From a bacterium (lineage in GTDB: Bacteria; Sumerlaeota; Sumerlaeia; UBA8349), in NCBI GenBank assembly GCA_013203855.1, contig JABMPG010000293.1, positions 1 through 7,510 on the forward strand: a DNA stretch of 7,510 nt. Direction: 5' to 3'. The notes under the pieces are model-generated. The model was not told the DNA's origin and made no database searches. It worked only from the letters and a program-made list of their open reading frames with translations. Numbering within the stretch: position 1 is the stretch's first letter; each line of letters begins with the position of its first letter. A program made the translations under genes and the position numbers. Shown here one piece after another: positions 1 to 6,099 of the stretch.

Positions 1-266
1 GCCCCCGAAGCCCCCGAGAATGCGAGATTCAGGGCGGCACCCGCCCAAGCACCCCGGAACCGACAAAAAACCTCCCTCAGCCCTCCCGCCCGTGCCACGC
101 CCCGTTTCGTCCGTGAAGGATTGAGGGTTCGGCAGAAGTTGTGAGATTCCCGTTGCGGGGGTGGGTTGCATGTGCTTTAGTGAGCGAGGCTGGATCGGGA
201 TCTGGAGAAACCGGCCTTTTATCTTCTGCCACCCATTCGGAAATCCATTGTTTGGAAGTGATGATC
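1..266. other. Leader region with no supported gene
   Basis: All three + frames stay open for more than 100 bases here, simply because the stretch is C-rich, so no coding call can be made. The + frame starting at base 1 runs to a TGA at 142-144 and would encode a Pro/Arg-rich tail (APEAPENARF...). It could be the last 47 codons of a gene entering from the left, but codon third positions give no clear support. Bases 1-18 hold an imperfect 9-base tandem repeat (GCCCCCGAA GCCCCCGAG). Bases 32-46 form a small GGGCGG-CAC-CCGCCC hairpin without a T-run, so it is not a terminator. Confidence 0.3.
153..181 (+). promoter_or_regulatory. Possible extended -10 promoter for the STAS gene
   Basis: TTGCGG (153-158) and TTTAGT (176-181) are separated by 17 bases, and a TG dinucleotide (173-174) sits one base before the -10 hexamer as in extended -10 promoters. 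The hexamers match consensus at only 3/6 and 4/6 positions. The location, about 85 bases before the chosen start codon, is reasonable. This is inference from motif and spacing only. Confidence 0.28.
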
Positions 267-584
267 ATGCGGATCGACCATTGTGGCCCGGAAGAAATCC
301 GGGTAACTCTTGACAGCAATCCCACGGCCTCGGACGCGCATGCCTGGACGGAGCAGATCAAGGAGGCCCTGACGGGGGATGAGAAAAAGGCGGTGGTGGA
401 TCTGAGATCTCTGACCGTGGTTTCGTCTCTTGGCGTGAACGTGATCGTGGGGCTATATCGGCACATTGAGAGCCAAGGGGGGAATCTCCGGGTGCTGGTC
501 GCCAACGAGAAGATGGGCAATGTGTTTCAGCTTTTCCGACTGACGGATCTGTTCCCGGTGGAAGTATCGCCGCCCTCTTCGTAG
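267..584 (+). CDS. STAS-domain protein, anti-sigma factor antagonist-like
   Basis: The product is a 105-residue single STAS domain, about the size of SpoIIAA/RsbV. The family acts in the cytoplasm in partner-switching: unphosphorylated antagonist binds an anti-sigma kinase and frees its sigma factor or other target. The core is visible: the strand-turn 'AVVDLRSLTVVSSLGVNVIVG' region (residues about 42-62), then an amphipathic helix (YRHIESQGG), a strand (NLRVLVAN) and a final helix (VFQLFRLTDLFPV). In the loop where the family has D-S-x-G, this protein reads S53-S54-L-G56. The phosphoacceptor serine is kept but the preceding Asp is Ser. I chose ATG 267 because GGAAG at 254-258 is 8 bases upstream; ATG 261 would have only 2 bases of spacing, and a GTG at 141 would add an unconserved tail. 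No anti-sigma kinase gene is in view, so the partner is unknown. It lies 138 bp before the HU-like gene and may or may not be cotranscribed. Confidence 0.85.
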   Translation: MRIDHCGPEEIRVTLDSNPTASDAHAWTEQIKEALTGDEKKAVVDLRSLTVVSSLGVNVIVGLYRHIESQGGNLRVLVANEKMGNVFQLFRLTDLFPVEVSPPSS

Positions 585-722
585 CCGATTGGCAAACCCG
601 GCGGGGAACAAGGGCGAGCGGGTCTGAATACGGGTGGACGCTGGAAAAAATCCTTGCGCCTGGCCCGGTGTTTTCCATAGGATTGCGGAAAATCGCAAGC
701 GTCGGATTTCCTGGAGGCGTAT

Positions 723-1028
723 ATGATCAAGGCGGCCATCGTTCGGGAAGTAGCAAAAAAGCTGGATGTAAAGGAAAAGGATGCCCTGGTGGTGGTGGAC
801 GGCATCGTCGAAAGTTTGAAGGACGTAATCTGTGAGTATCGCCGGCTGGAAGTGCGCGATTTCGGCGTTTTCCAAGTCAAGAATCGCAAGGGCCGGGTGG
901 GGCGCAATCCCCGTGACAAGATCGAGTACCCGATTCCGGAGCGGCAGGTCCTGACGTTTCGGGTCGGGAAAGAACTCAAGCAGCATTTGGAGCAGACCAC
1001 CGAGCCCGCCGGCGCCGAAACGCCATGA
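723..1028 (+). CDS. HU/IHF-family DNA-binding protein
   Basis: This 101-residue protein is a typical HU/IHF subunit, slightly longer than the usual 90-95 because of an Ala/Pro/Glu tail (residues 91-101). These proteins dimerise, bind DNA with little or moderate sequence preference and bend it, acting on the nucleoid. Visible landmarks are the N-terminal helices (MIKAAIVREVAKKLDVKEKD), the RDFGVFQVKNRKGRVGRNP saddle strand ending at the intercalating-type Pro63 in the GRNP beta-arm tip, and the closing 'TFRVGKELK' motif (residues 78-86). The start is well supported: GGAGG at 713-717 with 5 bases before ATG. Its stop overlaps the next start (ATGA, 1025-1028), implying translational coupling with the large secreted protein, which is an unusual partner for an HU gene. 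Whether it is HU-like or IHF-like cannot be decided by eye, so no symbol is given. Confidence 0.92.
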   Translation: MIKAAIVREVAKKLDVKEKDALVVVDGIVESLKDVICEYRRLEVRDFGVFQVKNRKGRVGRNPRDKIEYPIPERQVLTFRVGKELKQHLEQTTEPAGAETP

Positions 1029-3454
1029 GCCCTGTCTGTCCCGTTGGACGGATTCATTTTCTTTTTGTCAAACGGGCCGGGAAGAGAGTTTTCCGGCCCG
1101 GACGTCTTTTGTCCCCTATCATTTTTCTGCTCCTTCTTATGGCCCGGAGTGTCTCGGCCGGGCCGGTGGTTCTTATTTCCCAGGTTGTGGACGGGAATCT
1201 GCCCGGCGGCCATCCCAAGGGGCTGGAACTGACCAACGTGGGAAATGCCCCGGCCGATCTGTCTCTCTACAAAATTGGCAAACAGGCCAATGGGGGAGGC
1301 TTGCTGATCACTTCCTGGCTGGCTGGCATGCTCGAGGCGGGCGAATCCCACACCGTAGCCTGTCCGCAGGTGGAGGGGACGGCGCAGTGGGAGTCTCTTT
1401 TCGGGCCGGGTCAGACGGCCGATTTTTTCCCACCGTCCGTCGCGCAGATCAATGGCAACGACGCGTTATTTCTGATGGATGCGGCCAGTAACGTTCTGGA
1501 TGCGTACGGAGTGCTTGACGTCGATGGCGTGGGGCTGGCGTGGGAATACACGGACAGCTATGCGGTGCGTCGGTCGAGTATCCGGCAGCCGCGACCGGAC
1601 TGGACTGCGTCGGAGTGGACAATAAAGCCGGTGGGGTATCTGGCGGGCTTTGACCTGGAAGGCCATATCGAGGAGCTCGGCGCGGGCGCGATGGGCGCGT
1701 CGCGGCTCGGGTGGCATGAATTCGCGGGCCAGGCAGACCGGGATTTCGATCTCTCGGACGCTCACGTTTCTTTCGGCGCTGTTGATGCGGACGGACAGGG
1801 GGTGACTACACGCGCGTTGACACTGACGGCTGGCCGGGCTTTGCAGATCTCGCTGGTCTCCCGGATCGGGGACGCGGATGTGTTTTCATTGTCGAACGAG
1901 ATGCCCCTGACGGCCGACCCGACTCATCCCCTCGAACTGGCGCTCTCTTTCTCTCCTCTTACCCAGGCGGATCAGGACTATGCGGCTGTTTTCGTTTTCG
2001 AGACCGATGGCTGGCCCGGCGAATTCCGGGTGCTGGTGACCGCTTCCACGCCGGGGCCGCAGGATCTGCTTTTTTACGAGCCCTTCGATTACGAGGCGGG
2101 GGCTCTCTCGGCGGTGAGCGCCGACTGGACAGTCTATTCCGGGACAATTCAGGACCCGCAAGTTTCGATCACCGATTCCGACCGCTATAGTTCCCTGTAC
2201 GAGGCGAACCTGTTTCCTCCCTCGGGAGGCCGGCTGCTTCTGGATGAAACGGGAGACCGGGATCTGCGCCGCGATTTCGAGACTGAGAGCAGTCGCGTCT
2301 ACTGTTCGTTTCTTCTGAAGGTGTTGCAGGTTCCCAGCGGCGGGAATTCCTTTTACCCCTTGTTTTTCAAATACGGTTCGAATGGATTTCGAGCTCGATT
2401 GTACGTGGAGAGGGGCGTGGCCCCTTCGACGTTCAATCTCTACATGGACAACCGGGAGATCATTTTCAACCCGGTATCCGATCCAGAGAAGGTTCGGGGG
2501 CTGTCTCTGGGCTCCAGCCATTTTGTCGCTCTGCGCTACGACAAGGTCTCGGGCGAGGCGGCGATGTGGTTTGATCCGGAAAGTCTCGGCGTGGAGAATC
2601 CTCCCGTGCCGTTCGATACCGATAGCGCCGATCCCGACTACCTGGCGGTTCCGGTCGATCAACTCGGACTGCGGCAGGACGACAACATGGGGGCTCTGGA
2701 ACTGGATGAGATCCGATTGGGGCTGACCTGGGCTTCGGTGACGCCGACGTCGCCGGCCCCGGTTCTGAACGCGTCGGTCTCAGCCTTGGCGAGCTTCGGT
2801 CAGGTTCAGATCGGCACGTCTTCTCCGGCTCTGTTGTACCGGGTGTACAGCCGGTTTCTGCAGGAGGACGCAATCGTGCGGGCGCCCGATCATTTTGAGG
2901 TTTCTCTGCGGCCAGACTCGGGTTTTGCCGCAGAGATCGCGCTGCCGCCGCCGCCGCCCGATGGCTTGAGCACGATGGTGTGGGTCCGCTGCCATCCGTC
3001 GGTGACCGGTTCTCTTTCCGGGGAGATTCTGCATGTCTCGGCAGAGGCGCCGCTGCCTCGCGTGGGCGTTCAGGCGATGGCGACGAGCGATTTGCCGCCA
3101 GCCATCACCGTGTCGGAACTTCGAATCGATTCTCCTCCTCTGCCGCCCGGGATCGCTTCGATCTGCGGAAGTTACACGCTGTCAGGATCGAACCTGACGG
3201 GGCTTCTGAGTGTCGAGGTGACGGGGCCGTTTGACGTTTCGACGGACGGTTCGGTTTTCTCCCGGAATCTGGAGATGGCTCCGGTTAGCGGAGTGGTGGG
3301 GCCGGTGGTCGTGTCGGTACGCTTTTCGGCGCCGGGCTGCGGGGAGTATGTCGGGACGATCCAGCATACAAGTTCCGATGCGACGCCGAGGTTGATCGAG
3401 TTGAGCGGGCGGGCGGGTCTCAGCGGAACGGCGCTGTGGTCGATCTACGAGTGA
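1025..3454 (+). CDS. Large secreted multi-domain protein with lamin-tail-like domain
   Basis: The 809 residues start with a basic stretch and a hydrophobic core (LLSPIIFLLLLMA, about 28-40) ending at SVSA-GPVV. This looks like a Sec signal peptide cut after residue 45, with a long n-region. Residues 47-215 resemble a lamin-tail domain (VLISQVVDGN, GLELTNVGNAPADLSLYKI, then 'DVDGVGLAWEYTDSYAVRR' and 'SEW'). Residues 245-340 look like a choice-of-anchor/ASPM-type beta-sandwich (TLTAGRALQISLVS). Residues 348-575 start 'LLFYEPFDYEAGALS' and read as a concanavalin A-like/LamG-type sandwich. Residues 580-688 and 693-797 are two related Ig-like repeats of the kind found in Bacteroidetes surface proteins ('LTGLLSVEVTGPFDVSTDGS'). 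There is no recognisable catalytic motif, C-terminal membrane helix or PEP-CTERM signal. No strong ribosome binding site precedes the ATG, and the 4-bp overlap with the HU gene suggests coupled translation. The likely role is cell-surface or extracellular adhesion or structure; this is inferred from the architecture. Confidence 0.85.
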   Translation: MSPVCPVGRIHFLFVKRAGKRVFRPGRLLSPIIFLLLLMARSVSAGPVVLISQVVDGNLPGGHPKGLELTNVGNAPADLSLYKIGKQANGGGLLITSWLAGMLEAGESHTVACPQVEGTAQWESLFGPGQTADFFPPSVAQINGNDALFLMDAASNVLDAYGVLDVDGVGLAWEYTDSYAVRRSSIRQPRPDWTASEWTIKPVGYLAGFDLEGHIEELGAGAMGASRLGWHEFAGQADRDFDLSDAHVSFGAVDADGQGVTTRALTLTAGRALQISLVSRIGDADVFSLSNEMPLTADPTHPLELALSFSPLTQADQDYAAVFVFETDGWPGEFRVLVTASTPGPQDLLFYEPFDYEAGALSAVSADWTVYSGTIQDPQVSITDSDRYSSLYEANLFPPSGGRLLLDETGDRDLRRDFETESSRVYCSFLLKVLQVPSGGNSFYPLFFKYGSNGFRARLYVERGVAPSTFNLYMDNREIIFNPVSDPEKVRGLSLGSSHFVALRYDKVSGEAAMWFDPESLGVENPPVPFDTDSADPDYLAVPVDQLGLRQDDNMGALELDEIRLGLTWASVTPTSPAPVLNASVSALASFGQVQIGTSSPALLYRVYSRFLQEDAIVRAPDHFEVSLRPDSGFAAEIALPPPPPDGLSTMVWVRCHPSVTGSLSGEILHVSAEAPLPRVGVQAMATSDLPPAITVSELRIDSPPLPPGIASICGSYTLSGSNLTGLLSVEVTGPFDVSTDGSVFSRNLEMAPVSGVVGPVVVSVRFSAPGCGEYVGTIQHTSSDATPRLIELSGRAGLSGTALWSIYE

Positions 3455-3467
3455 ACGAGGAGGCGTC

Positions 3468-4175
3468 ATGGGAAAGCGGGGCTTTACCTTGATCGAGCTG
3501 CTGATCGTGGTGGCGATCATCGCGATCCTGGCGGCGGTGGCCGTCCCGAATTTTCTCGAGGCTCAGGTCCGGGCGAAGGTGTCGCGGGCGAAAAATGATC
3601 TGCGGGTGATCGCCACCGGACTCGAAGCATATGCGGTCGACTGCAACGCCTATCCCCGCAGCAATCCGTTTTCGAACTGCCTGTATGTGACGACTTTTCC
3701 GGGCCGGCCGACCTTCGAGCGGCTGACGAGCCCGGTGGCTTACCTGAGTGGCGCGGGCACCTTCGACGATCCGTTCGAGTCGCGTCTGCGGCTCAGCGGC
3801 GAACTTCTGGACGAGCGGGAACCGAGCGATTCGTCGACCGAGGAGCAGCGGCGGGTGCTGAATCTGTACAAATACCAGGCGCGGGGAGACAACGTGGCGG
3901 GGAACAGCGGCCATACGTCGATCTGGGATCAGCCCACGCTGTCAAACCCGCGGTGGTGGTTCATCGAGTCGGCGGGGCCGGACGCGACCTATCACAACAT
4001 GGGCGCCCCCCTGAACGAGATGACCGAGGGTTCGGAGGCGGAGCGGGCGCTGGCCCTGTCCACGCTTTACGATCCGACCAATGGGACAAATTCGGCGGGC
4101 AGCGTGTGGCGGTCAGGCGGGGGGCCGACGGGCCCGGGCATGGTCTTCTATCAGGCGCTGGCCGCGCCGAGGTAA
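3468..4175 (+). CDS. Type IV prepilin / type II secretion pseudopilin
   Basis: This 235-residue prepilin-like protein is processed by prepilin peptidase at the inner membrane. The class III leader is clear: MGKRG^FTLIELLIVVAIIAIL, with cleavage after Gly5, Phe6 as +1 and Glu10 as the conserved +5 glutamate. The hydrophobic helix continues to 'AAVAVPNFLEAQVRAKVSRA' (22-41). The globular part has a GspG-like start (AKNDLRVIATGLEAYAVDCNAYP, 41-63), 'LTSPVAYLSG..DPF' (86-103), 'WWFIESAGPD' (163-172) and 'YDPTNGTNSAGSVWRSGGG' near the end. These signatures recur in abundant pseudopilin families of Hydrogenedentes/Sumerlaeota-type genomes. GAGGAGG (3457-3463) lies 4 bases before ATG. The gene follows the secreted protein by 13 bp, so they are cotranscribed. 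No ATPase, platform or peptidase gene is nearby, so it is an orphan pilin locus as far as can be seen. Confidence 0.93.
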   Translation: MGKRGFTLIELLIVVAIIAILAAVAVPNFLEAQVRAKVSRAKNDLRVIATGLEAYAVDCNAYPRSNPFSNCLYVTTFPGRPTFERLTSPVAYLSGAGTFDDPFESRLRLSGELLDEREPSDSSTEEQRRVLNLYKYQARGDNVAGNSGHTSIWDQPTLSNPRWWFIESAGPDATYHNMGAPLNEMTEGSEAERALALSTLYDPTNGTNSAGSVWRSGGGPTGPGMVFYQALAAPR

Positions 4176-4250
4176 ATCCGGAGTTTGTGGCACGGGATTC
4201 ATTTTTTGCCGGGGCATGCCGATAAGTCTCTTGCGGGAGGGTCCGCTACT

Positions 4251-4266
4251 TTTCCCGAAAGGGAGG
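4251..4266 (+). promoter_or_regulatory. GAAA-tetraloop hairpin covering a Shine-Dalgarno
   Basis: TTTCCC (4251-4256) pairs with GGGAGG (4261-4266) around a GAAA loop (4257-4260): four Watson-Crick pairs plus two possible G-U pairs. GGGAGG is the ribosome binding site of the gene starting at 4275 (8 bases away), so the hairpin would mask it. A second SD-like run, GGGAGGG (4235-4241), could pair with the same TTTCCC and so release the real site. This is seen directly in the sequence; the regulatory effect is inference. Confidence 0.35.
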
Positions 4267-4274
4267 CGTCTGAC

Positions 4275-4595
4275 ATGGCCGAGTTAAACCGAGAACAGAT
4301 TCTCGCACGGGTGCGAGAGAACAAGGAAGCCCTCGCCAAGGCGCAGTCCGCCCTCGACCAGGCCCGAGGCGAGTTGGCTGGGGTTCGGGCCGAGATGGAC
4401 ACACTGCGGGGGCAATGCGATCAGATGGGGGGCGAGATCGCCGAGAAGGACCAGGCGATCCAGGACCTGATCGCCCAGAACCAGGAATTGCAGGAGAATC
4501 TCTCCGGTAGCGAGAACGATCTGGTCGCCCTGCGCCGTGAGGTGGACGAAAAGTCCGGTTTGGAACGGGAACTGACCGCGATTCTCGGGGGCTGA
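4275..4595 (+). CDS. Small coiled-coil protein, function unknown
   Basis: I do not recognise a named family for these 106 residues. Nearly the whole chain is predicted helix and coiled coil: repeated Leu/Ala/Val/Met at heptad positions in 'ALAKAQSALDQARGELAGV' and 'AEKDQAIQDLIAQNQELQEN', then 'DLVALRREVDEKSGLEREL' before a short ILGG end. There is no signal peptide or membrane helix, so it is probably cytoplasmic. I chose ATG 4275 over upstream in-frame starts (from 4185) because GGGAGG (4261-4266) is correctly placed, and because the upstream segment (Cys/His/Pro/Gly-rich) does not continue the helical pattern. It is 99 bp after the prepilin and is the last gene before the strong terminator, so it is probably the distal operon gene. 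It could be a structural or scaffold partner of the envelope proteins, but nothing in the sequence proves this. Confidence 0.75.
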   Translation: MAELNREQILARVRENKEALAKAQSALDQARGELAGVRAEMDTLRGQCDQMGGEIAEKDQAIQDLIAQNQELQENLSGSENDLVALRREVDEKSGLERELTAILGG

Positions 4596-4638
4596 GGTCT
4601 GACCGGGGGCTTCTCGAAGCCTGCTGGGATTGTGTGAT

Positions 4639-4741
4639 GTCGTGGGTAGGCAGCCGTTTATGGAACGGTCGCCCCCGGCGCGTCCCCATGCAACCGGCCA
4701 TCGGTTCCCGAAAGCACAGCCGGGGGTGACTGTGCCACGAC
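4639..4741 (+). other. Strongly self-complementary region, possible structured RNA
   Basis: Three nested helices can be drawn. The outer pair is GTCGTGG (4639-4645) with CCACGAC (4735-4741). The inner pair joins 4665-4679 to 4719-4733: 15 consecutive pairs, two of them G-U, including CCCCCGGC with GCCGGGGG. The apical stem is AACCG (4692-4696) with CGGTT (4702-4706) around GCCAT. Alternative local hairpins compete: CCGTT/AACGG at 4654-4668 and GCACAG/CTGTGC at 4714-4735. CCACGAC recurs at 4751-4757, so the outer strand has two possible partners. I could not match it to a riboswitch, SRP RNA, RNase P RNA, tmRNA or tRNA. It sits between the coiled-coil gene and the terminator, so it could be a structured 3' UTR or a small RNA ending at that terminator. 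Confidence 0.45.
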
Positions 4742-4767
4742 CTGCGAATTCCACGACGTTTTCAGAC

Positions 4768-4810
4768 GCCGCGGCGCGAACTGCCTGTTCGCGCCGCGGC
4801 AGTTTTTGTT
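4768..4810 (+). terminator. Intrinsic terminator of the surface operon
   Basis: GCCGCGGCGCGAAC (4768-4781) is a perfect 14-base inverted match to GTTCGCGCCGCGGC (4787-4800) around a 5-base loop (TGCCT), followed by AGTTTTTGTT (4801-4810). Stem, loop and T-run are all as expected for Rho-independent termination on the + strand. It closes the transcription unit ending with the coiled-coil gene and separates it from the promoter of the ParB-like gene. Confidence 0.93.
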
Positions 4811-4826
4811 CTGGGGGAAGCGACTA

Positions 4827-4854
4827 TTGAAGATACGTTCTGGAGAGGTATACT
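4827..4854 (+). promoter_or_regulatory. Sigma70-type promoter for the ParB-like gene
   Basis: TTGAAG (4827-4832) and TATACT (4849-4854) are 16 bases apart, matching consensus at 4/6 and 5/6 positions. Transcription would start near 4861 and leave a leader of about 27 bases before ATG 4888. The position just behind the terminator suits an independent transcription unit. The ribosome binding site is poor (only G-rich GGACGGGG at 4880-4887), so translation may be weak. Confidence 0.65.
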
Positions 4855-4887
4855 GGATAGGTTAGTCCAAGAACGGAACGGACGGGG

Positions 4888-5886
4888 ATGTATACCCTTG
4901 ATGAAATCATCGCCAGTATTTCGGGAAAGGGGATCCGGGGACCTTCGGAGGAGGCCAGCGATACCGTGGACACGCGGGTATATCTGCGGGGACTTTTCGG
5001 AGTGACCGACGTTCGCGTCCATCGCGCACGAGTGCCCTTGTCGGAACTACGGATTCTCCAGCCCGATATCGAACTCTGGCGTTACTTGCGCCTGTCGAGC
5101 CTGCCCCGGTCCGAGTTCCGTAACCTAGTGCGCCTCCAGCCGCTGATCGTCGTGCGGGGGCCGATGATCCAGGGCTACCCGCTCTTGCAGGGCAACCACC
5201 GCGCGCTTTTCGCCCTCATGCACGAGATCAAGGATCTGCCTGTCTTGATCCACGTCATCGCGGATCGAGAGGCCGCCTTTCAGTTCGCCATCGCCGCCGA
5301 GTCGCACTACCGAAACCTCGAAGTGAAGTTCGGCAGCCACGGGGTGACCGCCCTGCGCGAGGCCTACAAACGGCTCCTGTCGCAGGTGGTGCATGTGGGA
5401 CGCCGCGAGCGGGTTTTCATGCGCGGGGATCTTTTTACGACCCGCACGAGCCGCTATCGCGAACTGCGGGAAGAGAACGAGACGATCAGCGCGGAGATTC
5501 CCTGTATTTCCGTGGAGGGGTACATCCGCACGCTTCAGAAACTCTTCAACGTGAAACGGGCCGATTTGAGGCTCACCATCGAGGATGTATTCTACCGGGG
5601 CCTGGTCCTGACGCAAGGCGGGGTCGAAGTTCCGAAACTGGAACGGATTCGGAACTCGCCGCGCCTTCTGGACGCGCCCATCCTCCTCGCCCGCACTCGC
5701 CTGCTCGATTACGTCGTCGCCGGACACACACGCCTGAGAGCGCGCCTTGAGATGGGACTGCGCGAAACGACCGCCATCTGCCTTCACATCGAGAACGACG
5801 CCGTCAACCACTTCCTTGACCAACAAGCCGACCAGCCGGGCTATCTGACGGGAAATGAAGGGATCCGGCGGCTGAAGTTGATCTGA
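4888..5886 (+). CDS. Stand-alone protein with two ParB/Srx-like boxes
   Basis: This 332-residue protein has two copies of the ParB/sulfiredoxin-fold signature (strand, G-x-x-R box, helix, strand). Copy 1: 'VPLSELRIL' (49-57), 'PLIVVRG' (85-91), 'YPLLQGNHRALFALM' with G102-N-H-R105, then 'DLPVLIHVI' (116-124). Copy 2: 'VPKLERI' (248-254), 'APILLART' (263-270), 'DYVVAGHTRLRARLEMG' with G279-H-T-R282, then 'TAICLHI' (295-301). In ParB and its relatives this box binds nucleotide (CTP or ATP) and follows a helper strand; some members are DNases or kinases. The 120 residues between (about 125-245) are mostly helical and basic, with no obvious helix-turn-helix, so DNA binding is unproven. There is no ParA gene nearby, and the gene has its own promoter, which argues against an ordinary chromosome-partition operon. 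ATG 4888 is the only start consistent with the promoter. The fold call is by motif only; catalytic or regulatory role unknown. Confidence 0.7.
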   Translation: MYTLDEIIASISGKGIRGPSEEASDTVDTRVYLRGLFGVTDVRVHRARVPLSELRILQPDIELWRYLRLSSLPRSEFRNLVRLQPLIVVRGPMIQGYPLLQGNHRALFALMHEIKDLPVLIHVIADREAAFQFAIAAESHYRNLEVKFGSHGVTALREAYKRLLSQVVHVGRRERVFMRGDLFTTRTSRYRELREENETISAEIPCISVEGYIRTLQKLFNVKRADLRLTIEDVFYRGLVLTQGGVEVPKLERIRNSPRLLDAPILLARTRLLDYVVAGHTRLRARLEMGLRETTAICLHIENDAVNHFLDQQADQPGYLTGNEGIRRLKLI

Positions 5887-5891
5887 GATCA
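5879..5891. repeat. Short palindrome spanning the ParB-like stop codon
   Basis: TGATCT-G-AGATCA is a perfect inverted repeat (5879-5884 and 5886-5891), and the stop codon TGA (5884-5886) lies in its centre. There is no T-run, so it is not a convincing terminator, although it lies between two convergent genes. It may be chance. Confidence 0.3.
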
Positions 5892-5918
5892 GCCCTTATA
5901 CCATGCGCTGACGCCGCC

Positions 5919-6098
5919 TCAAGATCCGCCCATGCCATCAATACTCTCGCTGAAAAGGCCGCCATTCACGATTTCCGTCAGTTCGTGCATGGCCATGTCG
6001 CACTGCGCGAGGAGATCTCTGTAATGCTGCTTAAGGTCCCCTTTCGGTCGAGAATCTGCTGAATGCGCAATCTTGGAGCGATATAAGCCTCTAACCAT
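5919..6098 (-). CDS. Possible small gene or gene remnant, 59 codons
   Basis: On the - strand an ATG (6098-6096) follows the TGA of the hydrolase-like gene by one base and opens a 59-codon frame ending at TGA (5921-5919). The second half reads like normal protein (GDLKQHYRDLLAQCDMAMHE, then LTEIVNGGLFSESIDGMGGS). The first 18 residues are less convincing, and codon third positions are less G/C-rich than in the neighbours. No ribosome binding site precedes the ATG, though coupling to the upstream stop is possible. I recognise no family. An overlapping frame one register away (6124-5978) gives equally protein-like sequence (WLEAYIAPRLRIQQILDRKG) and meets this frame at 6044-6038. It may therefore be the tail of a frameshifted or decayed gene. 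Confidence 0.25.
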   Translation of the reverse strand: MVRGLYRSKIAHSADSRPKGDLKQHYRDLLAQCDMAMHELTEIVNGGLFSESIDGMGGS

Positions 6099-6099
6099 C

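Noticed and set aside
654..683. Promoter for the HU-like gene (TTGCGC, 18 bases, TAGGAT)
   Set aside because: Only 3/6 and 4/6 consensus matches with no extended -10; indistinguishable from chance in this sequence.
1886..2662. Long open frame on the - strand (258 codons) inside the secreted protein gene
   Set aside because: It is the antisense shadow of a GC-rich gene: the + strand frame gives recognisable domains, while this one is Arg-rich without any motif.
4175..4207. Possible terminator after the prepilin gene (AATCC...GGATT then T6 at 4202-4207)
   Set aside because: The stem is only 5 bp with a 15-base loop, too weak to compare with the perfect terminator at 4768-4810.
4187..4209. Sigma54-like TGGCAC...TTGC promoter before the coiled-coil gene
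   Set aside because: The GG and GC elements are 19 bases apart instead of the required 12, so they cannot form a sigma54 site.
4639..4741. Assignment to a cobalamin, c-di-GMP-I or other known riboswitch, or to tmRNA/SRP RNA
   Set aside because: Short fragments look similar (GGGTAGGCAG, GACCTGC), but the conserved core motifs of those classes are absent or in the wrong order.
4630..4830. A 66-codon + strand frame starting at TTG
   Set aside because: It runs through the structured region and straight through the intrinsic terminator; composition is Pro/Arg/Ser-rich and no ribosome binding site precedes it.
5919..6044. Reading the small minus-strand frame as a decayed CBS-domain protein (QILDRKG, HELTEIVNGG)
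   Set aside because: The resemblance covers only two short segments and would need large deletions between them; too weak to claim.
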